Below are positions 14,490-22,669 of a DNA stretch of 64,000 nt, one piece after another (positions within the stretch are counted from its first letter, which is position 1; every line of letters begins with the position of its first letter). The stretch covers positions 1 through 64,000 of the forward strand of contig JAEWOI010000017.1 in the NCBI GenBank assembly GCA_023460935.1, read 5' to 3'. Source of the DNA: Actinomycetes bacterium. GTDB lineage: Bacteria > Actinomycetota > Actinomycetes > Propionibacteriales > Propionibacteriaceae. The position numbers and the translations under genes are program-made. The notes beneath the pieces are model-generated. The model did not search any database and was not told the DNA's origin. It saw only the letters and a program-made list of their open reading frames with translations.

Positions 14490-16348
14490 GGCCGAACGCG
14501 CCGGCCAGGTGGACGGCAGCGCTCGCCCTGCTGTTCCTCACCGCGTGGCTGGCCCTCGGCGGGGCGCTGCCGGCGCACGCGGCCAGCGACGACGTCTTCG
14601 ACTCCTTCGACGTGGTGGCGAACGTCACCAGCGACGGCTACGTCGAGGTGACCGAGACCATCACCCTGCGGTTCGGGAGCTCCTCGGGCAGGCACGGGCT
14701 GGAGCGCACGCTGTGGACGCGCGAGCCCGACGGGGAGGACCACGACGTGGTCTACCGCATCGACCGCGTACGGGTGAGCAGCCCGTCCGGGGTCTCCACC
14801 CGGCTCGACCGCAGCGAGCAGGGCAGTGGTCGCAACACCTACCTGCGCCTCCGGGTCGGCGACCCGGACGTGCGCATCTGGGCTGACACGGCGACCTACG
14901 TGCTGTCCTACCGCGTGGCCGGACTGCTGCGCAGCTCGGGCAGCTACGACGAGCTCTACTGGGACCTGACCGGTTCCTCGATGCCGCGGATCACCAGGGC
15001 CACCGCCCGGATCACCGTGCCCGGCGGTGCCCAGGGCGTGTTCTGCTCGGTCGCCAGGCCCGGCAGCCGCGGCGATTGTGCCCGGGCCGTCACCGGGCCG
15101 TCCGGGGTGGCCGAGTTCGCAGCGGACGACATCGCCACCGGCCGGGTGCTCACCGTCTCGGTGCAGCTGAAGCCCGGCCTGGTCACGAACAACACCCCGA
15201 TCCGGGTGGAGAACGCCGACATCGAGAACGCCCGCGTCGGCGCGCTGGCCCTCGGCGGGTCCACGGCGGTCGCTGCGGTGGTGCCCCTGCTCGGTTGGCT
15301 GTACGCACGCCGACGCAGCGCCGACCGGCGCTTCGCCGGGCTGCCGCCGGGGGTGCTGCCGGCTCCCGGCCAGGAAGCCGTGGAGGTGCGCAACGACCCG
15401 CGAACGGAGATCCCGGTGGCGTTCGCGCCGCCCCAGCTGGCCGTTGCCGAGGCCGGGCTGCTGGCCGACGGCGAGGTGCAGGTGCGCGACACCACCGCCA
15501 CCCTGGTCGCACTCGCGGTGGCCGGCGCGGTGCAGCTGCGCAGCGACGACCAGCAGCAGGTGCGGCTGGTGGACCGCTCCCGCGCGCCGGACAAGACCAG
15601 CGCGAAGCTGCTGGGCGAGCTGTTCCCGCGGACGAGCGATCCCGGTGACGTGGTCGACCTGGGCGAACCGGGCATCCTCACCGACGGTCACCGCAAGGTC
15701 GAGAAGGCCGCCCTCTCCCGGGCGGCGAAGGAGGGCTGGTTCGCCCGGCAGCCGGGGACTTCAACGGGGCCGCGGATCGGCGGGCTGTTCTTCCCCGTGC
15801 TGGTCCTGGGCATCGTCGGGTTCACGTTCCTCGGGCCGGTGCTGCTGTTCGCGCTGCCACTGGTGCTGGCAGTGGTGGTGACCCTCGTGGTCGTGCGGAG
15901 GAAGCTGCGCCGCGGCCAGCGCAGCGGGCTGGGCCGGGCGCTCACCGACCAGGTCGAGGGGTTCCGCACCTACCTGGCCACGGCCGAGGCCGAGCAGTTG
16001 CAGTTCGAGGAGGGCGAGGACATCTTCAGCAAGTACCTGCCCTGGGCGATCATGTTCGACCTCACCGACCGCTGGACCAGGGTGTGCCAGCGCCTGGTGG
16101 AGCTGGGCAGGCTGCCCGCCGCCGCGCCCGCCTGGTACTACGGCACGAGCTGGGACCTGCACGCGCTGAACTGGCAGCTGAACTCGTTCGATTCCTCGGT
16201 GAGCAGCTCGGTCGCAGCTCCGGCGCCGTCCGTCTCCGACACCGGCTTCGGCAGCAGCGGCTCAGCCTTCTCCGGCGGTGGCGGCTTCTCCGGTGGCGGC
16301 GGCTTCTCCGGTGGCGGCGGTGGCGGTGGGGGCGGCGGCTCCTGGTAG
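14486..16348 (+). CDS. DUF2207 membrane protein with glycine-rich tail
   Basis: This 620-residue envelope protein has a signal peptide over about 1-32, an extracellular DUF2207 domain (about 33-240, starting DDVFDSFDVVANVTSDG), one membrane helix near 255-275, a cytoplasmic stretch, and two further helices near 430-470. The C-terminus is almost pure glycine and serine with repeated FSGGGG units, which is typical of the family. The function is unknown. The start GTG overlaps the smpB stop in a GTGA, so it is translationally coupled to smpB, and the same message may include prfB-ftsEX. No catalytic motif is visible. Confidence 0.9.
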   Translation: MRPNAPARWTAALALLFLTAWLALGGALPAHAASDDVFDSFDVVANVTSDGYVEVTETITLRFGSSSGRHGLERTLWTREPDGEDHDVVYRIDRVRVSSPSGVSTRLDRSEQGSGRNTYLRLRVGDPDVRIWADTATYVLSYRVAGLLRSSGSYDELYWDLTGSSMPRITRATARITVPGGAQGVFCSVARPGSRGDCARAVTGPSGVAEFAADDIATGRVLTVSVQLKPGLVTNNTPIRVENADIENARVGALALGGSTAVAAVVPLLGWLYARRRSADRRFAGLPPGVLPAPGQEAVEVRNDPRTEIPVAFAPPQLAVAEAGLLADGEVQVRDTTATLVALAVAGAVQLRSDDQQQVRLVDRSRAPDKTSAKLLGELFPRTSDPGDVVDLGEPGILTDGHRKVEKAALSRAAKEGWFARQPGTSTGPRIGGLFFPVLVLGIVGFTFLGPVLLFALPLVLAVVVTLVVVRRKLRRGQRSGLGRALTDQVEGFRTYLATAEAEQLQFEEGEDIFSKYLPWAIMFDLTDRWTRVCQRLVELGRLPAAAPAWYYGTSWDLHALNWQLNSFDSSVSSSVAAPAPSVSDTGFGSSGSAFSGGGGFSGGGGFSGGGGGGGGGGSW

Positions 16349-16368
16349 CGGCCGCCCCGTGCCGCGGG

Positions 16369-16737
16369 CTACTTCACCCCGACCAGGTCGCAGACGAAGA
16401 TGAGCGTCTCGCCGGGGCCGATCGCTCCGCCGGCGCCCCGGTCGCCGTAGGCCAGCTGCGGCGGGATCACCAGGCGGCGGCGGCCGCCCACCTTCATCCC
16501 CACGAGGCCGGAGTCCCAGCCAGGGATGACCCTGCGGGCGCCGAGCTGGAACACCAGCGGCTGGCCGCGGTCGTAGCTGGAGTCGAACTCCTCACCGGAG
16601 GAGAACGCGACCCCGACGTAGTGCACCGCCACGGTGCGACCGGGAGCAGCCTCCGGGCCGAGACCCTCCTCCAGGTCGATGATCTCTAGCTCGGTCGGTG
16701 CGGGACCCTCGGGCGGGTCGACGAACGGTTTCTCCAT
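16369..16737 (-). CDS. FKBP-type peptidyl-prolyl cis-trans isomerase
   Basis: This is a predicted cytoplasmic proline isomerase of 122 residues with a single FKBP domain. Conserved parts are VAVHYVGVAFSSGEEFDSS, FQLGARRVIPGWDSGLVGM and RRRLVIPPQLAYGDRG, with the aromatic pocket residues Y, F, W and Y in place. ATG at 16737 is used. The frame stays open further upstream, but that would run through the ssrA promoter and into the tmRNA on the other strand, so a longer product is rejected. It diverges from ssrA across 91 bases and converges on the DUF2207 gene. Confidence 0.95.
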   Translation of the reverse strand: MEKPFVDPPEGPAPTELEIIDLEEGLGPEAAPGRTVAVHYVGVAFSSGEEFDSSYDRGQPLVFQLGARRVIPGWDSGLVGMKVGGRRRLVIPPQLAYGDRGAGGAIGPGETLIFVCDLVGVK

Positions 16738-16763
16738 GGCCGCACCATACCCACACCGGGGGA

Positions 16764-16793
16764 TTGGTCGATCCCGCACGGCCGACGTATACT
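16764..16793 (+). promoter_or_regulatory. ssrA promoter
   Basis: TTGGTC (16764-16769) and TATACT (16788-16793) are 18 bases apart, which fits a housekeeping sigma-70 promoter. Transcription would start near 16800, about 29 bases before the mature tmRNA 5' end. This is consistent with 5' trimming by RNase P. Confidence 0.65.
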
Positions 16794-16828
16794 GGAACGC
16801 TGGCCGCGAGGTCGGCGACAACTCAACA

Positions 16829-17193
16829 GGGGGTGACTGGTTTCGACTTGGGACGGTAGTTCCAGGAGAAGCGGGCCGAGGATCCGAGGACATCTCGTTA
16901 ACGACTCTCGGAAACCAATAAGTGCCAACACACAGCGCACTGACTTCGCTCTCGCTGCCTGATCAGCGATCGAAGGGTCAGCCCGGACGCGCCTTCCGTC
17001 CGGTACCTGGCCTAATCTAGAAGGCTCACCGGTCCGACCTCGTTCCAGGGTCGGTTCGGGAAATTCATGGGACTGGGCTTGTTCACCACGTGCCGACGCG
17101 AGGGTGAGAGCCGAGCAGAACGACTAGTCGGCTGCGCCCGGAGAAGTCCTGGTTCACCGCTTGAGGACGCGGGTTCGACTCCCGCCACCTCCA
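16829..17193 (+). ncRNA. ssrA: Transfer-messenger RNA (tmRNA)
   Basis: tmRNA rescues stalled ribosomes and tags the unfinished protein. The tRNA-like ends pair: gggggtg (16829-16835) with cacctcc (17186-17192), and the T arm carries ggttcgactcc. The 5' end has the typical ggtttcgac segment. The reading frame runs from GCC at 16924 to TGA at 16960-16962 and encodes ANTQRTDFALAA, a normal actinobacterial degradation tag ending in ALAA. The 3' CCA is not encoded. Its partner smpB lies 2.3 kb upstream. Confidence 0.97.
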
Positions 17194-17198
17194 CTGGA

Positions 17199-17243
17199 GC
17201 GAAGGCGCCGGCGGGATCTCCCGCCGGCGCCTTCGCTTTCTTC
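17199..17243 (+). terminator. Rho-independent terminator of ssrA
   Basis: There is a perfect 17-bp stem (17199-17215 with 17220-17236) around the loop atct, followed by tttcttc. It begins 6 bases after the tmRNA end. Confidence 0.93.
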
Positions 17244-17353
17244 GAACCATGGCCGGCCCGGCCGGCGGGCACCCGTCCGGCGCAGCCCCGGGGCTGCGGG
17301 CCGAACGTAAGGGGATGGTGACCGCCGGCGGACCTGACCACGTTTCAGGCCGC

Positions 17354-17390
17354 GCGTGGTCCCGCACCAGGGGGCGCTGCGGGACCGCGC
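17354..17390 (-). terminator. Terminator-like hairpin after the PxKF gene
   Basis: The arms gcgcgtggtcccgca... and tgcgggaccgcgc pair over 12-13 positions with one G-T wobble and an 11-base loop. It lies 11 bases after the minus-strand stop at 17401 and has no long T-run. Confidence 0.5.
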
Positions 17391-17400
17391 GACCCTCGGC

Positions 17401-18111
17401 TCAGCGCAGTGTGAACAGCGCCGTGAGCGTCGAGCCGTCCTGGGTGGTGAGGGTGACCTGCTGGCACACCGTCGTCGCCGGAGCCTTCTTCGCCGGCTTG
17501 GCCTTGGCGACCTTCGTGGTCTTCCAGTTCTGGTGGAAGGCGCCGTCGCGGTACTTCAGCTGGAAGCCCTTCTTGGCCGAGGTGATCGGGACGGGAGCGC
17601 CGATCGGGGCGGCGGTGGCGTCGCAGGTGACCTGCTGCGCGGTGAGGCTGGCCACGACCGCTGCGCTTCTGGACTTGTCACCGTCGACGTACACCTTGAA
17701 CTTCAGCGGCACGGTGGCGCCGCCCTTCACCTTGTTCCACACGCCGGCGCCCATCTTCACCGGCCGGTAGAAGCCCTTCAGCTCCCATGCCGCAACGGTG
17801 TAGCTGCGGGTCTCGGTGGCGGTGAACAGGCCGTCGAGGGAGACGGCAGTGGCGGTGAGGACGTGCGTGCCCACTTCGGTGGAGTAGCCGGTCACGGAGC
17901 ACGGCACGGCGCCGAGGTCGTCGACGGCGGTGCAGGTGGGGACCACTGCGGGTACCTCGCCGAAGGCGTAGGTGGCGCCGGCGGCGATCTGGCTCTGCCA
18001 GGTGATCACCGGCGGGGTGGTGGCGGCGCTCGCCGGGGTGACGGCACCGACGCCGACCAGGGCAGTGAGGGCAGCGCCGACCAGCAGTCGGCTCAGGTTC
18101 GAGCGGGGCAT
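17401..18111 (-). CDS. Secreted PxKF-domain protein
   Basis: This 236-residue exported protein has a signal peptide of about 35 residues (ALTALVGVGAVTPASA), an HYR/Ig-like strand region, and a C-terminal PxKF domain. The domain shows WELKGFYRPVKMGAGVWN, the PLKFKVY motif that names the family, the FQLKYRDGAFHQNWKT segment and a final dGStLtAlF-like strand. Two cysteines near the C-terminus could pair. The function of PxKF domains is not known to me. They occur in secreted actinobacterial proteins, often beside adhesin-like repeats. ATG at 18111 is chosen because an agaagagg box precedes it and the signal peptide starts properly there. The gene is probably monocistronic. Confidence 0.85.
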   Translation of the reverse strand: MPRSNLSRLLVGAALTALVGVGAVTPASAATTPPVITWQSQIAAGATYAFGEVPAVVPTCTAVDDLGAVPCSVTGYSTEVGTHVLTATAVSLDGLFTATETRSYTVAAWELKGFYRPVKMGAGVWNKVKGGATVPLKFKVYVDGDKSRSAAVVASLTAQQVTCDATAAPIGAPVPITSAKKGFQLKYRDGAFHQNWKTTKVAKAKPAKKAPATTVCQQVTLTTQDGSTLTALFTLR

Positions 18112-18279
18112 TCCCAACCTCTTCTCGGGGTACGTGGGGCGGAGGACGGGCCCGCGCTGGCCCGTCGCCCAGATAACCGACGCAGGCGGCCCGGTTGTTA
18201 CACCGGCGGCCCCCCGTTCTCGGGCCCGGCGTAACATCTGGAGGTCGCCCGTCGGTATCCGGGGCGGAGGAGGGCAGAC

Positions 18280-19008
18280 GTGAGCAGCAGGCGCAGCGAC
18301 GAGATCGACCGGCTACTGGCCGGCGACGTCGTCGGCGACCCTGCAGCCGAGTCGGTATCGAAGTTCCTCAACCAGCTGGAGCAGTCCTGCCCAGCGCCGT
18401 CGGTTACCGGTGTGCAGGAGCGCCACCTCGCGCTGGTCGCCGCCGCAGTGCGGGAGCAGGCGGTGGGCGACCGCGACCGTCAACGCGCACCCCTCGCCCG
18501 CCGCCGGCTCCGGCGCGGAGCAGCCACGGCGATCACCGCCGTCCTCGGCGTGCTCACGGCGGGCATCGGCGTCGCGGCCGCGCTGGGCGTGAACCCCCTG
18601 CCAGCAATGCTGCCGGACCTGGTGGCCCACCGTACGGCCAGCCCGTCCGCTCCTCCGGGCCTCGCCCGGCAGGAGTCCTCCCCGCCGGCCGAACCCCCCC
18701 AGGGCAAGCCGTCGACCCGACCGAGCCAACCTGGCCGGCCGCAGACTGTGCCCCCGGTGCCGTTGCCGTCACAGGCGACGGGCCCCAAGGAGCGCGGCAA
18801 GGGACAGGACCAGGGCCGGGGTGGCGAGGTCAAGGGCCGGGGCGGCGAGAACGGCAAGGGCGAGGACAACAGAGGCAGGCCGGAGAGCCCGGGAAAGCCA
18901 ACCGAGCGGGGACGGGCCGGTGAGCGGCCGGCACCAGAACCTACTCGGCCGTCGGGGGGAGCGGCCGGGCCGGACAGCGGCGAGGCGACCAGTGGCAGCG
19001 GGAAGTAG
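18280..19008 (+). CDS. Single-pass membrane protein with disordered Pro/Gly tail, possible anti-sigma partner
   Basis: This 242-residue protein of no firm family has an N-terminal soluble helical part (1-75), one membrane helix at about 83-105 (AATAITAVLGVLTAGIGVAAAL), and a C-terminal 130-residue segment almost entirely of P, G, R, E, K and S that should be disordered and extracytoplasmic. The size, topology and position 190 bases before an ECF sigma factor fit a membrane anti-sigma factor, but the zinc motif HxxxCxxC is absent, so this is inference. GTG start at 18280 follows ggaggaggg. A terminator lies between it and the sigma gene, which argues against simple co-transcription. Confidence 0.7.
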   Translation: MSSRRSDEIDRLLAGDVVGDPAAESVSKFLNQLEQSCPAPSVTGVQERHLALVAAAVREQAVGDRDRQRAPLARRRLRRGAATAITAVLGVLTAGIGVAAALGVNPLPAMLPDLVAHRTASPSAPPGLARQESSPPAEPPQGKPSTRPSQPGRPQTVPPVPLPSQATGPKERGKGQDQGRGGEVKGRGGENGKGEDNRGRPESPGKPTERGRAGERPAPEPTRPSGGAAGPDSGEATSGSGK

Positions 19009-19115
19009 TCCCGTGGGCGGGCCCACGGCCGCAGGAGCGGAGGGTGGGCCCCTGCCGCTGTGACCCTCGCCGCTGGAGTCCGGCGGAGACCACCCTCATG
19101 CCCGGACGTGCTCGG

Positions 19116-19142
19116 GCCCGGCGCTGACGCGCCGGGCGTTTT
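19116..19142 (+). terminator. Rho-independent terminator
   Basis: A 9-bp stem, gcccggcgc with gcgccgggc, around a 4-base loop is followed by gtttt. It lies about 110 bases after the membrane-protein gene and 57 bases before the sigma gene. Confidence 0.75.
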
Positions 19143-19198
19143 GGCGTGTCCGGAAGCGGGCGGCCGCGCTGCAGCAGCGGGCCCGGGACGGTGCTGAC

Positions 19199-19744
19199 GT
19201 GACCGATCCAGAGCACTTCCAGCACGTGCTGGCGGCGGCCCGGGACGGGGCCGACTGGGCGTGGTCGGAGCTGTACACCCGGCATGCACCGACCCTGCTG
19301 CGGTTCATCACCAGCCTCGGTGCCGCCGAGCCGGAGGACTGCCTGGGTGAGTGCTTCGTGCAGGCCGTGCGGAACCTGCGAAACTTCACCGGGGACGAGC
19401 CGGCGTTCCGGGCCTGGATGTTCCGGGTGGCACGCAACCGCGTCGTCGACACCTGGCGGGCTTCAAGCCGCCGGCCCGCGTATGCCACCGGCGACGTGGA
19501 GAGCAGGCACGAGCAGGCGTTCCACTCAGAGGCTGCGGACAGTCGCCTGCTCCAGCAGACCGCGGCAGGGGCGGTGCTGGCCGAGCTCCCGGAGAGCCAG
19601 CGTTCCGTCCTCGTGCTGCGGGTGCTGGACGGGTTCAGCGTGGAGGAGACCGCTTCGATCCTCGGCCGCTCGCCGGGATCGGTGCGGGTGCTGCAGACCC
19701 GGGCGCTGAAGCGGCTCCGGCAGGTGCTCGCAGCCCGACCCTGA
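19199..19744 (+). CDS. ECF-type RNA polymerase sigma factor
   Basis: This 181-residue sigma-70 family protein has only regions 2 and 4. Region 2 covers about residues 20-95 (LYTRHAPTLLRFITS to FRAWMFRVARNRVVDTWR). Region 4 covers about 120-180 (LPESQRSVLVLRVLDGFSVEETASILG followed by SPGSVRVLQTRALKRL). It should direct RNA polymerase to a small regulon, and no target site can be recognised here. GTG is the start. The neighbouring membrane protein at 18280 may control it. The YqgE-family gene begins 43 bases downstream and may share the transcript. Confidence 0.93.
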   Translation: MTDPEHFQHVLAAARDGADWAWSELYTRHAPTLLRFITSLGAAEPEDCLGECFVQAVRNLRNFTGDEPAFRAWMFRVARNRVVDTWRASSRRPAYATGDVESRHEQAFHSEAADSRLLQQTAAGAVLAELPESQRSVLVLRVLDGFSVEETASILGRSPGSVRVLQTRALKRLRQVLAARP

Positions 19745-19787
19745 ACCCGCTGCGCTGTTGGTGCAAGACTGGGCCGGAGGAGGCGAA

Positions 19788-20345
19788 ATGGTCACGTACA
19801 GGGCCGGCGACCTGCTGGTAGCCGGGATCACCATCTCCGACGGCGTCTTCGACGGCACCGTCGTGCTGGTGCTGGACGCGGACGAGGCCGGCACTGTCGG
19901 GGTGGTGCTGAACCGGCTGACCCGGATCGAGCTCGCCGAGGCCCTGCCGGCCTGGTCCCGGCTGGTGTGCGAGCCGCAGGCGCTCTTCGACGGCGGCCCG
20001 GTGTCCCAGCAGGGTGCGGTCTGCCTCGCCCAGCCCTGGTCCGACAGCGAGGAGCCGCCGGGCTGGCGACCGGTGTTCGACGGGGTGGGGCTGCTCAACC
20101 TCGACACGCCGGTGGAGATCGCGGAGGGCACCTACCGCTACCTGCGGATCTTCGCGGGCTACGCCGGCTGGGACGCCGGCCAGCTCGAGCGGGAACTGGA
20201 GTTCGGGATGTGGCACGTGCTGCCCGCCTCCACCCAGGACGTCTTCGACCCCGACCCGGAGACGCTGTGGCGCCGGGTGCTGCGCCGCCAGGGCGGAGAG
20301 CTGGGGCTGCTGTCCACCTGGACCAGTGCTGCCGAACTGAACTGA
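19788..20345 (+). CDS. YqgE/AlgH family (UPF0301) protein
   Basis: This is a soluble 185-residue protein of the conserved YqgE/AlgH fold. Features seen are the start GDLLVAGITISDGVFDGTVVLVL, then GVVLNRLT, the FDGGPVSQQGAVCL loop, and the FAGYAGWDAGQLERELEFGMWHV motif near the C-terminus. The molecular role of the family is unresolved. ATG at 19788 is chosen over an in-frame ATG at 19758 because a strong ggaggagg box lies 6 bases ahead. It lies between the sigma factor and mtrA. Confidence 0.94.
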   Translation: MVTYRAGDLLVAGITISDGVFDGTVVLVLDADEAGTVGVVLNRLTRIELAEALPAWSRLVCEPQALFDGGPVSQQGAVCLAQPWSDSEEPPGWRPVFDGVGLLNLDTPVEIAEGTYRYLRIFAGYAGWDAGQLERELEFGMWHVLPASTQDVFDPDPETLWRRVLRRQGGELGLLSTWTSAAELN

Positions 20346-20399
20346 TCGTTGGGCGCGGATGGCTAGGATCTAGCCACTGACTACCAAGGGAGGGACGAG

Positions 20400-21116
20400 T
20401 TGTTGACAGAGGCTCCTCGGAGTGCTTCCCCGCGGATCCTGGTGGTCGACGACGATGAGCCCCTCGCCGAGATGCTGCACATCGTGCTCGGTTCGGAGGG
20501 GTTCGACGCCCGGCTGTGCCACACCGGGGACAGCGCGGTGGATGAGTTCCGCGACTACCGTCCCGACCTGGTGCTGCTGGACCTGATGCTGCCCGGCCGC
20601 GACGGTGTGGACGTCTGCCGCGACATCCGCGCCGAGTCGGGCGTGCCGATCGTGATGCTGACCGCCAAGAGCGACACCATCGACGTGGTCGACGGGCTGG
20701 CCGCGGGCGCGGACGACTACGTGGCCAAGCCGTTCAAGACCCAGGAACTGATCGCGCGCATCAAGACGCGCCTGCGCCGCCACGTCACTCCCGACGCCGA
20801 CGTGGACAACCTGCGCATCGGCGACCTGGTGATCCGGGTGAACGAGCACACCGTGCGCCGCGGCGACAGCGAGATCACCCTCACCCCGCTGGAGTTCGAC
20901 CTGCTGCTGGCGCTCGCCCGCCGGCCGCGCCAGGCCTTCACCAGGGAGGTGCTCCTCGAGGAGGTGTGGGGCTACCGGCACGCCAGCGACACCCGGCTGG
21001 TGAACGTCCACGTCCAGCGCCTGCGCTCCAAGATCGAGAAGGACCCGGAGAAGCCGGAGATCATCGTCACCGTGCGCGGGGTCGGGTACCGGGCCGGGGA
21101 GCCGAAGCCGGCCTGA
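20400..21116 (+). CDS. mtrA: Two-component response regulator MtrA
   Basis: MtrA is an OmpR/PhoB-type DNA-binding regulator that controls cell-wall and cell-cycle genes in actinobacteria. The receiver domain (about 12-125) has the acidic pocket VVDDDEP, the phospho-acceptor Asp61 in LLDLMLPG and Lys110 in VAKPFK. The winged-helix domain (about 138-235) ends with VHVQRLRSKIEKDPEKPEIIVTVRGVGYR written here in two parts, the typical wing. Start is TTG (20400, or the next codon, also TTG) behind aagggaggga. A TAGGAT hexamer at 20364-20369 is a candidate -10. Its stop overlaps the mtrB ATG by one base. Confidence 0.96.
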   Translation: MLTEAPRSASPRILVVDDDEPLAEMLHIVLGSEGFDARLCHTGDSAVDEFRDYRPDLVLLDLMLPGRDGVDVCRDIRAESGVPIVMLTAKSDTIDVVDGLAAGADDYVAKPFKTQELIARIKTRLRRHVTPDADVDNLRIGDLVIRVNEHTVRRGDSEITLTPLEFDLLLALARRPRQAFTREVLLEEVWGYRHASDTRLVNVHVQRLRSKIEKDPEKPEIIVTVRGVGYRAGEPKPA

Positions 21117-22669
21117 TGAAGCGGTTCGCCCCCATCCGGCTGTGGTCCAGGTCACTGCCGTTCCAGGTCGTAGTCACCACCCTCGCCGCTGCGATCCTCA
21201 TCCTGGCCGCCACCGGATGGTTCCTGATGGACCAGTCGAGTCGCGGGATCTTGGCAGGCAAGACCCAGGCCAGCGTCGCCGAGGCCTCGGCGGTGGTCTC
21301 GGCCATGCAGCGCGACCTTTCGTCCATCGACCTGCGCACCACCTCGGTGAGCGAACGGATCACCCGGCTGGCCCGCGAGGCGGCCAACCGGGGGCAGGTG
21401 GGCAACCAGTACTTCGTGGTGGTGGAGACGCCGATCTCACAGATCGGCACGGCTGGCCTCGCCGCGGAGAGCATTCCGCAGGCGATCCGCGACTCGGCCG
21501 CCAGCGGCGACGGCCTGTGGAGCACGCCGACGATGATCCGGTTCACCGACTCCAGGCCCGGTGAGCCGGGGCTCGTGGTCGCGGCCAACCTGGACGCTCC
21601 CGGGCAGGCGCCGTACCCGGTGTTCTTCCTGTTCTCCACCAGCCAGGAGCGCCAGACGCTGGCGGTGGTGCAGCAGGCGACCCTGGCCACCGGGTTGTTC
21701 CTGCTCGCCGGCCTGACCGTGACGGTGTACCTGGTCTCGCTGCAGGTGCTCAGCCCGGTGCGGGCCGCCCGCCTGGCCGCGGAGCGGCTGGCCGCGGGCC
21801 ACCTGGACGACCGGATGGACGTGGTCGGTACCGAGGACCTGGCCAGCCTTGCCCGGTCGATGAACCACATGGCCGAGGAGCTGGACCGCAGGCTGACCGA
21901 GTTGCAGAACCTGTCCCGGGTGCAGCAGCGGTTCGTCTCAGACGTCTCCCACGAGCTGCGCACCCCGCTCACCACGATCCGGATGGCAGCCGAGGTGCTG
22001 CACGCCCACCGCGGCCAGTTCGACGCAGCGTCCGGCCGGTCGAGCGAGCTGCTCTCGGCCGAGCTGGACCGGTTCGAGGAGCTGCTCACCGATCTGCTCG
22101 AGATCTCCCGTTTCGATGCCGGCGCCGCCGAACTGGCGCTGGACGACATCGACCTCAGCGGGCTGGCCGGGGAGGAGGTGGCGGCGCTACAGCGGCTGGC
22201 GCAGGAGTTCGGCACGAGGATGACGCTGGACACCATCGGGCAGTGCGTGGCCGAGGTGGACGGACGGCGGATCCGCCGCATCCTGCGGAACCTGATCACC
22301 AACGCCATCGAGCACGGCGAGGGTCGCCCGATCGTGGTCCACGTCCGCGGCGACGCCGATGCCGTCGCGATCGCCGTCCGGGACCACGGGGTGGGCTTCA
22401 CGCCGGCCGAGGCCGGCCAGGTGTTCAACCGGTTCTGGCGCGCGGACCCCTCCCGTGGGCGACGGGTGGGCGGCACCGGGCTGGGCCTCTCGATCGCCCT
22501 GGAGGACGCCCGGCTGCACGGCGGCTGGCTGACCGCGTGGGGCCGTCCCGGGCAGGGCGCGCAGTTCCGGCTCACCGTTCCGCGCAAGGCCGGCGCCCAG
22601 CTGCACGGCTCGCCGTGGCCGGCCGTGCCGCCCGACGTGAAGGGAATGGCCCATGCTGCGCTCGGCTAG
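21116..22669 (+). CDS. mtrB: Sensor histidine kinase MtrB
   Basis: MtrB is the membrane kinase that phosphorylates MtrA. The 517-residue protein has a first membrane helix at about 15-37, an extracellular sensor domain of about 150 residues, a second helix at about 189-210, a HAMP linker (211-262), and the HisKA domain with His279 in DVSHELRTPLTTI. The ATPase domain carries the N box LRNLITNAIEHG, the G1 box VRDHGVGF and the G2 box GGTGLGLSIA. ATG at 21116 overlaps the mtrA stop (tgatg), so the pair is translationally coupled. The end overlaps lpqB by 17 bases. Confidence 0.96.
   Translation: MKRFAPIRLWSRSLPFQVVVTTLAAAILILAATGWFLMDQSSRGILAGKTQASVAEASAVVSAMQRDLSSIDLRTTSVSERITRLAREAANRGQVGNQYFVVVETPISQIGTAGLAAESIPQAIRDSAASGDGLWSTPTMIRFTDSRPGEPGLVVAANLDAPGQAPYPVFFLFSTSQERQTLAVVQQATLATGLFLLAGLTVTVYLVSLQVLSPVRAARLAAERLAAGHLDDRMDVVGTEDLASLARSMNHMAEELDRRLTELQNLSRVQQRFVSDVSHELRTPLTTIRMAAEVLHAHRGQFDAASGRSSELLSAELDRFEELLTDLLEISRFDAGAAELALDDIDLSGLAGEEVAALQRLAQEFGTRMTLDTIGQCVAEVDGRRIRRILRNLITNAIEHGEGRPIVVHVRGDADAVAIAVRDHGVGFTPAEAGQVFNRFWRADPSRGRRVGGTGLGLSIALEDARLHGGWLTAWGRPGQGAQFRLTVPRKAGAQLHGSPWPAVPPDVKGMAHAALG

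Noticed and set aside
16738..16893. N-terminal extension of the FKBP protein
   Set aside because: The open frame continues, but it runs through the ssrA promoter and into the tmRNA on the other strand. The FKBP family starts at 16737.
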